Below, one piece after another: positions 1 to 7,908 of a DNA stretch of 16,296 nt. The notes under the pieces are model-generated. The model saw only the letters and a program-made list of their open reading frames with translations, was not told where the DNA came from and made no database searches. Location: NCBI GenBank assembly GCA_031362245.1, contig JANLSD010000210.1, forward strand, positions 1 to 16,296, read 5' to 3'. The stretch is from JAAURS01 sp031362245 (GTDB lineage: Bacteria > Cyanobacteriota > Cyanobacteriia > Thermosynechococcales > Thermosynechococcaceae). The translations under genes and the position numbers were made by a program. Numbering within the stretch: the stretch's first letter is position 1; each line of letters starts with the position of its first letter.

Positions 1-197
1 GCCAAGAAATCGCGGTGGACTTTGGCGATCGCCTCGGGTTTGGTATGCACCAAATACTCATTACAGCCCTCATACTCTGGCCCACCAAAGTCTGCTGCCG
101 TCAGGTTTTGGGATTGGATATTGGTTCCCATTGCCCCATCAAAGACAATGACGGGACGAAGGGGACTGTGGAGGCGCTCAAGAAAAGGGCTGTTCAT
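1..197 (-). CDS. metH: Cobalamin-dependent methionine synthase, N-terminal fragment (cut by window edge)
   Basis: The first 65 codons of a minus-strand gene that runs off the left edge. The translation begins MNSPFLERLHSPLRPVIVFD, followed by GAMGTNIQ and the segment GGPEYEGCNEYLVHTKPEAI. These match the start of the homocysteine-binding (Hcy) barrel of B12-dependent methionine synthase, which moves a methyl group from methyltetrahydrofolate to homocysteine in the cytoplasm. The zinc-binding cysteines, folate, cobalamin and reactivation domains would lie outside the window, so completeness cannot be judged. The ATG at 197-195 places the FDGAMGT motif at the usual distance from the N-terminus. 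A betaine/homocysteine methyltransferase-type protein is the alternative, but the GPEYEGCNEYL segment favours MetH. I see no recognisable cobalamin or SAM riboswitch in the 410 bp upstream. Confidence 0.88.
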   Translation of the reverse strand, partial: MNSPFLERLHSPLRPVIVFDGAMGTNIQSQNLTAADFGGPEYEGCNEYLVHTKPEAIAKVHRDFL

Positions 198-447
198 GTT
201 TTCTTAGTGCTGCTAGATAACCGGGATGTAAAGAGACTAGACGGGGCTATCCATAGAGGATTAGCCAGGTTTACTGACTATACGCAAATTTTACTAAGTT
301 TTGTAAGTCAGCGCCCTTCTCATTTGTCAAATTCTTTAGAAGATATCGCTGCTGTTGTGTTGAGTTTGACAACATCCACCCGATCCCGTCAGGTCGATTT
401 GAACCATGAGAGCCTGACCAGACGGCGGATAACTGGCCAATGCCTTG
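198..447. other. metH upstream region, no gene seen
   Basis: Non-coding stretch between metH and the foldback repeat at 448-569. Short ORFs here do not resemble known proteins. An inverted pair TTGTCAAA (324-331) and TTTGACAA (365-372) is present. On the minus strand the proximal arm supplies a TTGACA hexamer that could be a -35 for metH, but no good -10 follows at 16-18 bp. A long 5' leader for metH is possible. Confidence 0.4.
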
Positions 448-569
448 GAGGATGTCTGAGAAGTACCCAAGTCGTCGTAAGCCTAACGAGAGAATGGGCA
501 TTCCTGGCATTCAGACTCAACGAGAGAATGCGGCTTACAGCCATTCGCCGAATCTTTTCAGACATCCTC
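448..569. repeat. 122-bp foldback (MITE-like) element upstream of metH
   Basis: The ends are a perfect 12-bp inverted repeat, GAGGATGTCTGA (448-459) against TCAGACATCCTC (558-569). The similarity continues imperfectly inward to a second perfect arm, GTAAGCC (477-483) against GGCTTAC (532-538). Between the inner arms is a direct repeat of AACGAGAGAATG (485-496 and 519-530). The ends resemble terminal repeats of IS5-type elements in general style, but no transposase is present. Flanks are TTG on the left and TTA on the right, so a clean target duplication is not seen. It is best read as a non-autonomous foldback remnant. Confidence 0.6.
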
Positions 570-608
570 TTAGCAGAACAAGAGACCTAGCCTAGCTATT
601 TATCCAAA

Positions 609-2270
609 TCATCCTGTTTTCTTAAAATCCAGCAAATCATGAATCGTATCAAATTCTTTTTGCCATTCTGACTTAAAAACATCCAAGTATTTATTCAGCG
701 TCCTACTTATGAACTGGATTTCAAGATGATCCATTTTTTCTGGATTTTCTTCTAAAAAATTAATTAGCTTTTGAATAATCCCTGTCGCTTGTTTAATATT
801 CAGTAAAGGATGAAGCAATTCTTCAGAGACGGAACTGATAAAATCATCCCGCAAGCAAGTGATTCGTTCAATTGCTTCAGAAACATTTTGGTCAGTACAA
901 TCTTCTTGGCGAAAGAGTTGCACACCATAGCTAACAATCCGTGAAATGAGCGCAACTTGAGGGGGTGTCCAGTGGGGCTTTCCGGTTGCTAAAAGTCCCA
1001 CTTCTCCGATGATTCGTGCTTCCCCCTCGTAAGAATTTCTGGGGAATGCAACAATGGGAGAAATTAACAGTTGTTGAGCTGAATCTCGAGGAAAACGATA
1101 GGGTTGAGGTAGCACTGCTACTGGGGGATTAATCCAGCTTTCTTTTTGGAACAGGTGACGATAAAAATTGGAGTAGAGCTGTAAATCTACTTCTATCCCT
1201 AAAGCCGAGGTATAGCCATTGGGCCGATCACTATTAATATATTCACTTACAATAACTGAATTAGCAGACTTCTCATTATGCAGCGAAGCCCAACAGTAGT
1301 CTGTATCAAAAGCCTCTCCTAACTCTTTTAAAATGAGGCTTAAAATTTCGTTTTCACTGACAGCCTTACGAGACTGGTAAATCATCTGATTCAGCACTTC
1401 GATACAGGTGGTCGCCTGTTGATGCTCAGCCGTTTTTGCCTGAAGCTTTGAGATTAAAGTCCACTGAAACGACTTAAGACTGCGGATATTCTCTAGGATT
1501 TCGGTTTGGGCATTCTGGGAGTCAGTTCTGTCTTGGAAGATCATAATGCTGCCAACAATCTCCCCATCCTGGTTCTTAATGGGGGCAGCCGAATCACTAA
1601 TGATTCGTTCTGAGCCATTTTTTTGGCGCAGCACACACCCATCTGGCAGATTGAGGGGATAACCCAAGCGCATGACCTGGATCCCTGGGTTTTCAACGGG
1701 TTCTCGGTTCTCTTGATAAATGAGGGGAATCACCTGGTTAATGTTTTCACCCAAAATCTCTGATTGCTGCCAACCCGTCAGGCGCTCAGCCATCGGATTC
1801 ATAAAGGTGACACCACCATTGAGATCGGTGGCGATCGCCGCATCTCCAATGCTGGTTAACGTATCAGATAGCCAAGCTTGTTGATTTTTTGCCGATTGTT
1901 CGAGCTGATGTCGCTGAAGTGCAACCTGAATGGTGGTGTGGAGCTGCTTACTTTGAAAGGGTTTAATGAGATACCCAAACGGATTGGTGAGGGTAGCCTG
2001 CGCCAGAGTTTGTTCATCGGCATAGGCCGTTAGATAGACCACTGGGATATTAAAGCGCCTATAAATTTCTGCGGCGGCGGTGATCCCATTCATCTCACCT
2101 TCAAGCTGAATGTCCATTAAAACCAGATCTGGTCTAATGGTGGAGGCTGTTTGAATGGCCTCTTCGCCAGTAGCACCTCCCTCAAAAACGTTGTGGCCTA
2201 GTTTCTCTAGCGCCTCCTTGATATCCCAAACAACAATCTTCTCGTCTTCGACAATCAAAACATTAGTCAT
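609..2270 (-). CDS. Response regulator receiver-PAS-GAF protein with histidine-less HisKA-like tail
   Basis: A 553-residue cytoplasmic signalling protein. Residues 3-118 form a receiver domain: acidic pair D9/E10, phospho-acceptor D53 in VLMDIQL, T81 in YLTAYAD, and K103 in YLIKPF. Residues about 132-255 are a PAS domain (SIGDAAIATDLNG, NPMAERLTGW, PAC-like end SIMIFQDRTD). Residues about 285-455 look like a GAF-type sensor. The C-terminus (471-553) has the shape of the dimerisation helices of cyanobacterial histidine kinases, with DDFISSVSEELLHPL where VSHELRTPL is usual, and IHDLLDF near the end. The phospho-acceptor His is Glu (E483) and no HATPase follows, so it cannot autophosphorylate by the normal route. 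It probably acts as a phospho-dependent output or scaffold. The ATG at 2270 has AGAAGG about 10 nt upstream. The CheB-CheR-kinase gene lies upstream on the same strand and is a candidate partner. Confidence 0.85.
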   Translation of the reverse strand: MTNVLIVEDEKIVVWDIKEALEKLGHNVFEGGATGEEAIQTASTIRPDLVLMDIQLEGEMNGITAAAEIYRRFNIPVVYLTAYADEQTLAQATLTNPFGYLIKPFQSKQLHTTIQVALQRHQLEQSAKNQQAWLSDTLTSIGDAAIATDLNGGVTFMNPMAERLTGWQQSEILGENINQVIPLIYQENREPVENPGIQVMRLGYPLNLPDGCVLRQKNGSERIISDSAAPIKNQDGEIVGSIMIFQDRTDSQNAQTEILENIRSLKSFQWTLISKLQAKTAEHQQATTCIEVLNQMIYQSRKAVSENEILSLILKELGEAFDTDYCWASLHNEKSANSVIVSEYINSDRPNGYTSALGIEVDLQLYSNFYRHLFQKESWINPPVAVLPQPYRFPRDSAQQLLISPIVAFPRNSYEGEARIIGEVGLLATGKPHWTPPQVALISRIVSYGVQLFRQEDCTDQNVSEAIERITCLRDDFISSVSEELLHPLLNIKQATGIIQKLINFLEENPEKMDHLEIQFISRTLNKYLDVFKSEWQKEFDTIHDLLDFKKTG

Positions 2271-2429
2271 TTGAATTAAGCCTTCTAAAAAGCAACCTTA
2301 AAAACGACGATGTTGAATCTGCGACTGATTTTTTAAAATTGAATCCGAAACTTTAAGATTTTATCTGTGCGCTTATATAAACAAAACTTAACATCTTTGG
2401 CAGGGTTAGTACAGCCAAGAGAATACTTA
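2271..2429. other. Upstream region of the receiver-PAS-GAF gene
   Basis: AT-rich non-coding stretch between the start of the receiver gene and the 191-bp repeat. On the minus strand several AT-rich hexamers (TATATAAG and GATAAAAT, around 2350-2385) could serve as promoter elements, but none has a convincing -35 partner. Nothing else is recognised. Confidence 0.35.
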
Positions 2430-2620
2430 GGATCGTGGATTAAATAAGATCTAGAATTAGGCCAGCGGTTGAAACCGCGCCTACAAGAACGATGTCCGCC
2501 TACGCGGACTAGGAGCGGATTTCAACCCGCGCACCATCCGGGTTTTGTTCTTGTAGCCGCGTTGGCGGAGCCTGTCCGCAGGACTTATTCAATCGCTGGG
2601 TTTTATTTAATCCATGATCC
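2430..2620. repeat. 191-bp element with 18-bp terminal inverted repeats
   Basis: The left end GGATCGTGGATTAAATAA (2430-2447) and right end TTATTTAATCCATGATCC (2603-2620) are inverted copies with one mismatch. TTA occurs directly outside both ends (2427-2429 and 2621-2623), which fits a 3-bp target duplication. Inside are several hairpins, including GCGGTT/AACCGC at 2465-2478 and GTCCGC/GCGGAC at 2494-2509. CTACAAGAAC (2481-2490) also has an inverted partner GTTCTTGTAG near 2547-2556. No ORF of note is present. It separates the two signalling genes. It looks like a non-autonomous mobile element carrying, or made of, a dispersed palindromic repeat. Confidence 0.65.
2461..2511. repeat. Palindromic interspersed repeat core, copy 1
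   Basis: A 51-bp block starting GCCAGCGGTTGAAACCGCGC, then CCTACAAGAAC, then the hairpin GTCCGC-CTAC-GCGGAC. It recurs at 16205-16255 in the same orientation with changes that keep both hairpins paired. It lies inside the 191-bp inverted-repeat element. Confidence 0.75.
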
Positions 2621-2636
2621 TTAAGACTATCTTAAG

Positions 2637-5600
2637 CTAGTTAATCAGTGGATGCTCAGGCGCAAAGGTAATCTTAAAGCTTGTGGTGGGGCTGCGTTCC
2701 ATAAAAAGGGTTCCTTTGAGCTGCTTGACCAGGGAGAGCACTAAGTTTAGCCCCATTGACTGAATATTGTTTAAGTCAAAGTCCTCAGGAAGCATCAGTC
2801 CATTATTCTCAACTGTAATGGCAATTTGATGCTTATCACTGATCTCTATGTTTACAAAAACTTTACCCGCTTGGCTGTCAGAAAGTCCATGTTTTAGTGC
2901 GTTAGACACAAGCTCATTAATTATTAATCCACAAAGAACGGCTTTGTCAAAAGTGACCACGATATTCGGCTGTAGACTGATATGAGCTGTAATTCTGTCG
3001 TTTTCTACTCCGTAGCAACTGACTAAATTTTCGACCAAAGTTTTGGTGTACTCTCCAAAGTCTAAATCAACTAAATTTGAAGATTGATATAGGGCTTCAT
3101 GAATTAAAGCCATTGCACTAACGCGATCTTGGCTACTCTGCAATATCCCATAGGCGATTGGATCGTTGACTCGGTTAGTTTGAAGACTCAGGAGACTAGA
3201 AATGATTTGAAGGTTGTTTTTGACCCGATGATGAATTTCTCTGAGTAAGATGTCTTTTTCCCTTAGAGAATTTTGAATTTGCTCATCTGTATGGCAAATT
3301 GCTGTAATGTCTTCAATCACCAATAGAATATTTTTCTGGTTATTGTCTTGCTGAATTTGACGGGCACTGAGAGATAAAATTCGAGGCCCTTTGGGATCGA
3401 AAATTTCGTCAATTTCAAAGCGCTCAACTTCTATATTGTGGATCCGAAGGGCTTCTAGCTGCGATCGCAGTGTTAAGATGTCCCACCCCCCGTGTTCAAT
3501 CTCAAAAATCGACTGCTGCTCAACCTGTGCGGGTTCCAGCGTAAAGGTTTCATAGAAAAATCGATTGGCCAACAGTACCCGAAACCCTTCATCTAGAACC
3601 AGTAACGGCTGCCGCACGGTCTCTATAATCGCATGGGCATAATCACGGGCGGTTTCGAGTTGGACGGCACTGCGTTTGAGTTCATCAATATCAATTACAC
3701 CAATGACCACGCCATCAATCCGGTTGTCTGTGGTGCGATAGGGGCGAATCCGAAGGCTATACCAATGTCCAGATAAGTCTTGGACTTCTTGTTCTGTGAC
3801 CGTCAGGGTATGGATGACCGTTTCAATTAAGGTTCCTAGGTTTGGAAGTGCCAGATTGCTCTGAATATCGCTAAAGCGCCGTCCAAGATCGGTGCCAATG
3901 AGGTTAAAAAGCCTCTCTGCCAGTGGTGTAAAGCGCCGAATCCGCAAATCGCCGTCTAGCATCAAAATGGGGATATTAATGCTACCCAGTAAGTTTTGGA
4001 GATCGTTGTTGGTTTGGTTGAGTTCTAAATTCCGGCTGCGGAATTCATCATTAATGGTGTTGAGTTCTTCGTTGGTGGCCTGAAGCTCTTCTTGGGTGGT
4101 TTCCAGTTCTTCATTGGTGCTTTGCAGTTCTTCGTTACTCGACAAAATTTCTTCGTTGGCAACCTGAAGCGACTGATTAACAGAGTTCTGCTCTTCAATA
4201 ATCGACTGTAAATAGTCTTGGGTAACGGCTAGCTCTTGTTTGAGACGAAGGTTTTCCTGTTCAATTTCAACTTTCTTAGTCTTAGAAAGGCTCCGGCTTG
4301 TCCCTTGAGCAGAGACTTCAGGGAGTGCGGGCGTTTCGTCCTCAAATAAAACTAAGAAATTGTTGTGATTCATCGTCGGGGGCTTGAGGGGAATCACTTC
4401 AACGGTGACGAGTTGAGGGTGGTTTTTGAGCTGTAATCCTGTTTTACGAACGATCTCATGGGTTTTCTTGGCCGCATAGATGGCGTTTCGGAGTTCTAAG
4501 ATCAGCCCTTCTCGCACCATTTTTAAAAGATTAAAACTTGCCTTGCCAGAGGCTGGCTCTAAGTAGGTGCCCGTTTGCCCTCGGAATTGTAGAATATTCA
4601 GCTCGTCGTCAATAATCACCCCCACTGGCCCATAGCGACTTAAGATCACCCGATCTGCTTCTTTGTGTAAATCGAGATCGGTTTGATCGTCTTCAGGGGG
4701 TAGGAGGATGGGTGTCACGGGTTGTAAAAATGGAGATCGCGTTCTAAAGTCAAATTTTAGCCGTGCCGATGTGGTTTTACGGCTATAGATTTTATATTTT
4801 CGGTCTACTTGGTGAAATAGGGTAGAAAATTCGCCCACGGTTTCTGCTGCACCCAATAGTAAAAAGCCTGAGGGGTTGAGGGCATAGTTAAAGATTGGAA
4901 TTAAGCGCTTTTGCAGGGCTGCACCCAGATAAATCAGGACATTGCGACAGCTAATGAGATCAAGCTGAGAAAAGGGAGGATCGCTGTTGAGGTTTTGTTT
5001 GGCAAACACACACAGATCTCGCACCGCCTTGCTAATTTGATAGCCTCCTCGTACTTTGACAAAAAACTGCCTGAGCCGTTCTGGCGCAATATTGTTCATT
5101 AGACTTTGCTTATAAAACCCTTTCCGGGCTTGCCCAATCATGTCCTCGCTAATGTCCGTTGCAAAAATTTGAATGGGTAAGGTGAGTCTCCGGTTCTCTA
5201 AATACTCTAGGAGGCAGATGGCGATGGAGTAGACCTCTTCGCCTGTGGAGCACCCTGCCACCCAGATCCGAATGGGAACTTCGGCGGATTTATCTTGAAC
5301 AATTTTTGGAAAAATTTTGTCCTTTAAGACTTCAAAGATCTCTGGATCTCGGAAAAAACCTGTGACGTTAATCAGACAATCTTGACACAGGGCTTCAACT
5401 TCGGTTGGGGTAATTTGTAGATATTGAAGGTAGTTTTCTAGGGTAATGATGTTGTGTAAGGCCATACGTCGCACGATGCGGCGTTTGAGGGTTGCGGGTT
5501 TATACCCAGCAAAGTCAAATCCTTTGGCCGTTCGCAGCAGCCTAAAAATTTGGGGTAGGGTATCTTCTGGTAATCCCTCATCAATCTGTATGAGAGCCAG

Positions 5601-6263
5601 GTTGGCAATATAGGGGTGCTGGCTGATTCTTGCTAGCTCTAGGGCGATCGCCTCAGGTGGCAGCACAAAATCTACACAGCCTGTGGCGATCGCACTGTGG
5701 GGCATCCCCTCAAATTGAGAAGTCTCTGGGGCTTGGGCAAAGGTAATGCCGCCTGCTACTTTGATCGCGGTTAGGCCCAGGGCACCATCTCCATCAGTAC
5801 CGGAAAGAATAACGGCGATCGCCTGATTGCCGCGCCCTTGGGCCAGGGAATGAAGGAACGTATCGACGGGCAAAAAGCGCCCTTGCCCTGCGTTGCGAGA
5901 GACCAGCCTCAGGGTATTTTGAGCCAGCACCATTGCGGTATTAGGCGGAATCACATAGACCTGATTGGATGCGACTGCCATCCCATCTCGTACCTCCGTC
6001 ACAGGCATGGAGGTGGTTCGGCTCAAAAGTTCTGTCAAGAGGCTTTCGCGGTTTGGATCCAGATGTTGGATCAGCACAAAAGCCATGCCCGTATCTATGG
6101 GCAGATGGGCCAGGAGTTGGGTAAATGCCTCTAGTCCCCCTGCTGATGCCCCTACTCCCACAATGGGAAAAGGCTCAGGCAGAAAATCTTGCTGTGGCTC
6201 CGTCAAGGAAAGATCCGCAGCAGGTTGAGGGGGTATGGGATCTTTTGCTTTTCGAAAGGGCAT
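2637..6263 (-). CDS. CheB methylesterase-CheR methyltransferase-PAS-histidine kinase fusion
   Basis: A 1208-residue soluble multidomain sensor. Residues 32-215 are a CheB methylesterase with the expected catalytic residues S40 (GASAGG), H67 (IQHLDP) and D157 (GTDGDG). Residues 235-495 are a CheR methyltransferase with SAM-binding VAGCSTGEEVYS (335-346) and DLISCRNVLIYL (435-446). Residues 665-757 form a coiled coil of NEEL-type heptads. Two PAS-like segments follow (about 758-865 and 875-990). The C-terminus is a HisKA_2 dimerisation region, EIHHRVKNNLQ at 1009-1019 with H1012 the likely phospho-acceptor, followed by an HATPase with N-box NELVSNALKHG (1116-1126). The G1 box reads NNGLM instead of the usual DxGxG. 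No receptor, CheA or CheW gene is nearby, so it is probably an orphan sensor rather than part of a chemotaxis operon. The downstream receiver protein is a possible partner. Confidence 0.93.
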   Translation of the reverse strand: MPFRKAKDPIPPQPAADLSLTEPQQDFLPEPFPIVGVGASAGGLEAFTQLLAHLPIDTGMAFVLIQHLDPNRESLLTELLSRTTSMPVTEVRDGMAVASNQVYVIPPNTAMVLAQNTLRLVSRNAGQGRFLPVDTFLHSLAQGRGNQAIAVILSGTDGDGALGLTAIKVAGGITFAQAPETSQFEGMPHSAIATGCVDFVLPPEAIALELARISQHPYIANLALIQIDEGLPEDTLPQIFRLLRTAKGFDFAGYKPATLKRRIVRRMALHNIITLENYLQYLQITPTEVEALCQDCLINVTGFFRDPEIFEVLKDKIFPKIVQDKSAEVPIRIWVAGCSTGEEVYSIAICLLEYLENRRLTLPIQIFATDISEDMIGQARKGFYKQSLMNNIAPERLRQFFVKVRGGYQISKAVRDLCVFAKQNLNSDPPFSQLDLISCRNVLIYLGAALQKRLIPIFNYALNPSGFLLLGAAETVGEFSTLFHQVDRKYKIYSRKTTSARLKFDFRTRSPFLQPVTPILLPPEDDQTDLDLHKEADRVILSRYGPVGVIIDDELNILQFRGQTGTYLEPASGKASFNLLKMVREGLILELRNAIYAAKKTHEIVRKTGLQLKNHPQLVTVEVIPLKPPTMNHNNFLVLFEDETPALPEVSAQGTSRSLSKTKKVEIEQENLRLKQELAVTQDYLQSIIEEQNSVNQSLQVANEEILSSNEELQSTNEELETTQEELQATNEELNTINDEFRSRNLELNQTNNDLQNLLGSINIPILMLDGDLRIRRFTPLAERLFNLIGTDLGRRFSDIQSNLALPNLGTLIETVIHTLTVTEQEVQDLSGHWYSLRIRPYRTTDNRIDGVVIGVIDIDELKRSAVQLETARDYAHAIIETVRQPLLVLDEGFRVLLANRFFYETFTLEPAQVEQQSIFEIEHGGWDILTLRSQLEALRIHNIEVERFEIDEIFDPKGPRILSLSARQIQQDNNQKNILLVIEDITAICHTDEQIQNSLREKDILLREIHHRVKNNLQIISSLLSLQTNRVNDPIAYGILQSSQDRVSAMALIHEALYQSSNLVDLDFGEYTKTLVENLVSCYGVENDRITAHISLQPNIVVTFDKAVLCGLIINELVSNALKHGLSDSQAGKVFVNIEISDKHQIAITVENNGLMLPEDFDLNNIQSMGLNLVLSLVKQLKGTLFMERSPTTSFKITFAPEHPLIN

Positions 6264-6309
6264 TAAACAACTAGCGCAACGCTAAGATAGTTTAGGTGTC
6301 TATAGCTGA

Positions 6310-6315
6310 ATTATA
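6310..6315 (-). promoter_or_regulatory. Candidate -10 box for the CheB-CheR-kinase gene
   Basis: The minus strand reads TATAAT exactly, 47 bp upstream of the ATG at 6263. The best -35 match, TTGAGG at 6340-6335, is 19 bp away, so the promoter is weak or atypical. The hexamer lies in a small imperfect inverted repeat (GTCTATA and TATAGAGAC, about 6298-6320). Confidence 0.4.
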
Positions 6316-6360
6316 GAGACGCTTAGGGTTTAAACCTCAAGATAGCAATAAATATTGTGC

Positions 6361-7791
6361 CTAAACCCGCTCTAAGGCTCGCTCCTTGGCACGACTGGAT
6401 TGAGGGTTGTGGTACTCAGAGGCATCAAAGTAAAACGAACTGCGGTATCTGAAGCGAAAGTAAGTCATGGGAAGACAGCCAATGGCGATCGCCCCAAGAG
6501 TAAACAGCGAAACCGACCATTCCAAAGTCGGGAGCTGCATTGCAGCCAAAATTAGCAGGAAAATAGCTGAACCGGCGGGCCATAGACCCCGCATCACAAA
6601 AATACGGGCATTCCGCCGCAGCACTTTGCGATAGTAGTAGGTGCAGGCTAGTCCTGACATCCCGTAATAGAAGGACACCATCACGCCAATGGCACTGATC
6701 AGACTCTGCATGACAGATCCAATACTCTCGCTAGAGCCAGAGAGAATCATCAGAAACAGCGTTAAAACCGTGACGACTAGACCTGCCAGCCAAGGGGTTT
6801 GAAAGCGAGGGTGGATCTCGGCAAATTTTTCGTGGATAACGCGATCGCGGCCCATTGAAAAGAGCGTGCGTGCACATTGCGTCATTTGGGTTTCAATGGT
6901 GCCGATGGTGCTGAGGAGCACTGCCAACACGGCAATCTGTCCCCAAGGACGCGGAAAGATTGCGTCGCCAAAGGCGGCCAAAAGATTGGCGCTGTTTTTA
7001 TCCACGGTGTCTGAGGTCATGCCCATCTGAACAGACACTTGAATCAACATAAACAGCAAGACAATGCCAATCATGCCCAGGATGCCGCTATTGCCAGGGG
7101 CTGCGTTGGAATTTTTACTTTCTTCGGCAACATTGGATGAGACATCCCAACCAAAGTAATAAAACACTGCCACTAGCATCCCCGCCATAAAGGTTTTGAG
7201 ATCGCCAAAGGCCATTGGTGAAAACCAAGCCCAAGAAAAGACGTTTTGGGGCGCAGTAGAGAATTTGAGGAAGGCTCCGACGGCAAGGGCGAGAAGAGCG
7301 ATCGCCTCAATGGCGGTCATGAATTTTTGGAAACTGACGGCAATATGCACCCCTACAATGGTCAGGGTGGCAACGGCTGTAAACCAGAGTCCACCCACAA
7401 TGGTGGCAGCCATAACATTGTCTTGGAGTTTGGGTGCAATCAGGGCCAGGGTTGTGACGCCCACGGGGAGGGCTGCGGCTACCATGAAGGCGGTGCTGAG
7501 GGTTAGAAATGTCCAGGCTGAGAGAAACCCGAGGTAGGGGTTAATCGCACGGCCCACCCAGGCATAGGCGGTGCCTGCATCGGCCCGCCATTGATTGAGG
7601 TACTTGAAGGCAAAGGAGATCCCAAACATGGGGATTGCGCCGTAGAGTAAAGCTCCTGGGGACGCGAGACCGACGGCTCCAATGAGGGCGGCGGTGGTGG
7701 CGTTGAGGGAGTAGGAGGGAGCGGTGCCAGCGATGGCTAGGGTGACGGTATCGACTATGGAGAGGGCATTCTGTTTTAGGCTTTTGGACAT
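6361..7791 (-). CDS. APC-superfamily amino acid/amine permease
   Basis: A 476-residue integral membrane protein with roughly twelve hydrophobic segments. The N-terminus carries the APC signature region LSIVDTVTLAIAGTAPSYSL, and GTAYAWVGRAINPYLGFLSAW is the typical TM3 region of amino acid-polyamine-organocation transporters. The unwound-helix segment YYFGWDVSSNVAEESKN resembles the TM6 region that contacts substrate. The cytoplasmic loop CARTLFSMGRDRVIHEKFAEIHPRF is also characteristic. The ATG at 7791 has GGAG about 10 nt upstream. It lies 117 bp downstream of the copper amine oxidase gene on the same strand, so import of a primary amine for that enzyme is a reasonable inference. Sequence alone does not reveal the substrate, and an amino acid transporter is equally possible. 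Confidence 0.88.
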   Translation of the reverse strand: MSKSLKQNALSIVDTVTLAIAGTAPSYSLNATTAALIGAVGLASPGALLYGAIPMFGISFAFKYLNQWRADAGTAYAWVGRAINPYLGFLSAWTFLTLSTAFMVAAALPVGVTTLALIAPKLQDNVMAATIVGGLWFTAVATLTIVGVHIAVSFQKFMTAIEAIALLALAVGAFLKFSTAPQNVFSWAWFSPMAFGDLKTFMAGMLVAVFYYFGWDVSSNVAEESKNSNAAPGNSGILGMIGIVLLFMLIQVSVQMGMTSDTVDKNSANLLAAFGDAIFPRPWGQIAVLAVLLSTIGTIETQMTQCARTLFSMGRDRVIHEKFAEIHPRFQTPWLAGLVVTVLTLFLMILSGSSESIGSVMQSLISAIGVMVSFYYGMSGLACTYYYRKVLRRNARIFVMRGLWPAGSAIFLLILAAMQLPTLEWSVSLFTLGAIAIGCLPMTYFRFRYRSSFYFDASEYHNPQSSRAKERALERV

Positions 7792-7908
7792 GATTTCGAA
7801 GCTCCATCATGCAAGCGAAATACGCTTTAATGCAGGAGTTATAGTCCGAAAAAAAAGGAATTACTGTATTTTTCAATCCCAAAAAGAATAAGACTTCTCA
7901 CTGTTTCA

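Noticed and set aside
271..510. Minus-strand 79-codon ORF upstream of metH
   Set aside because: It overlaps half of the foldback repeat, the composition is not protein-like, and no homology is recognised.
15..590. Plus-strand ORF of 191 codons over the metH start and its upstream region
   Set aside because: It is antisense to metH and crosses the foldback repeat. The product resembles no family and has no ribosome-binding site.
198..608. Possible cobalamin or SAM riboswitch before metH
   Set aside because: No conserved B12-box or SAM aptamer core could be found. The structure present is explained better by the foldback element.
2430..2620. Complete insertion sequence between the signalling genes
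   Set aside because: At 191 bp there is no room for a transposase and no coding frame. It is only a non-autonomous candidate.
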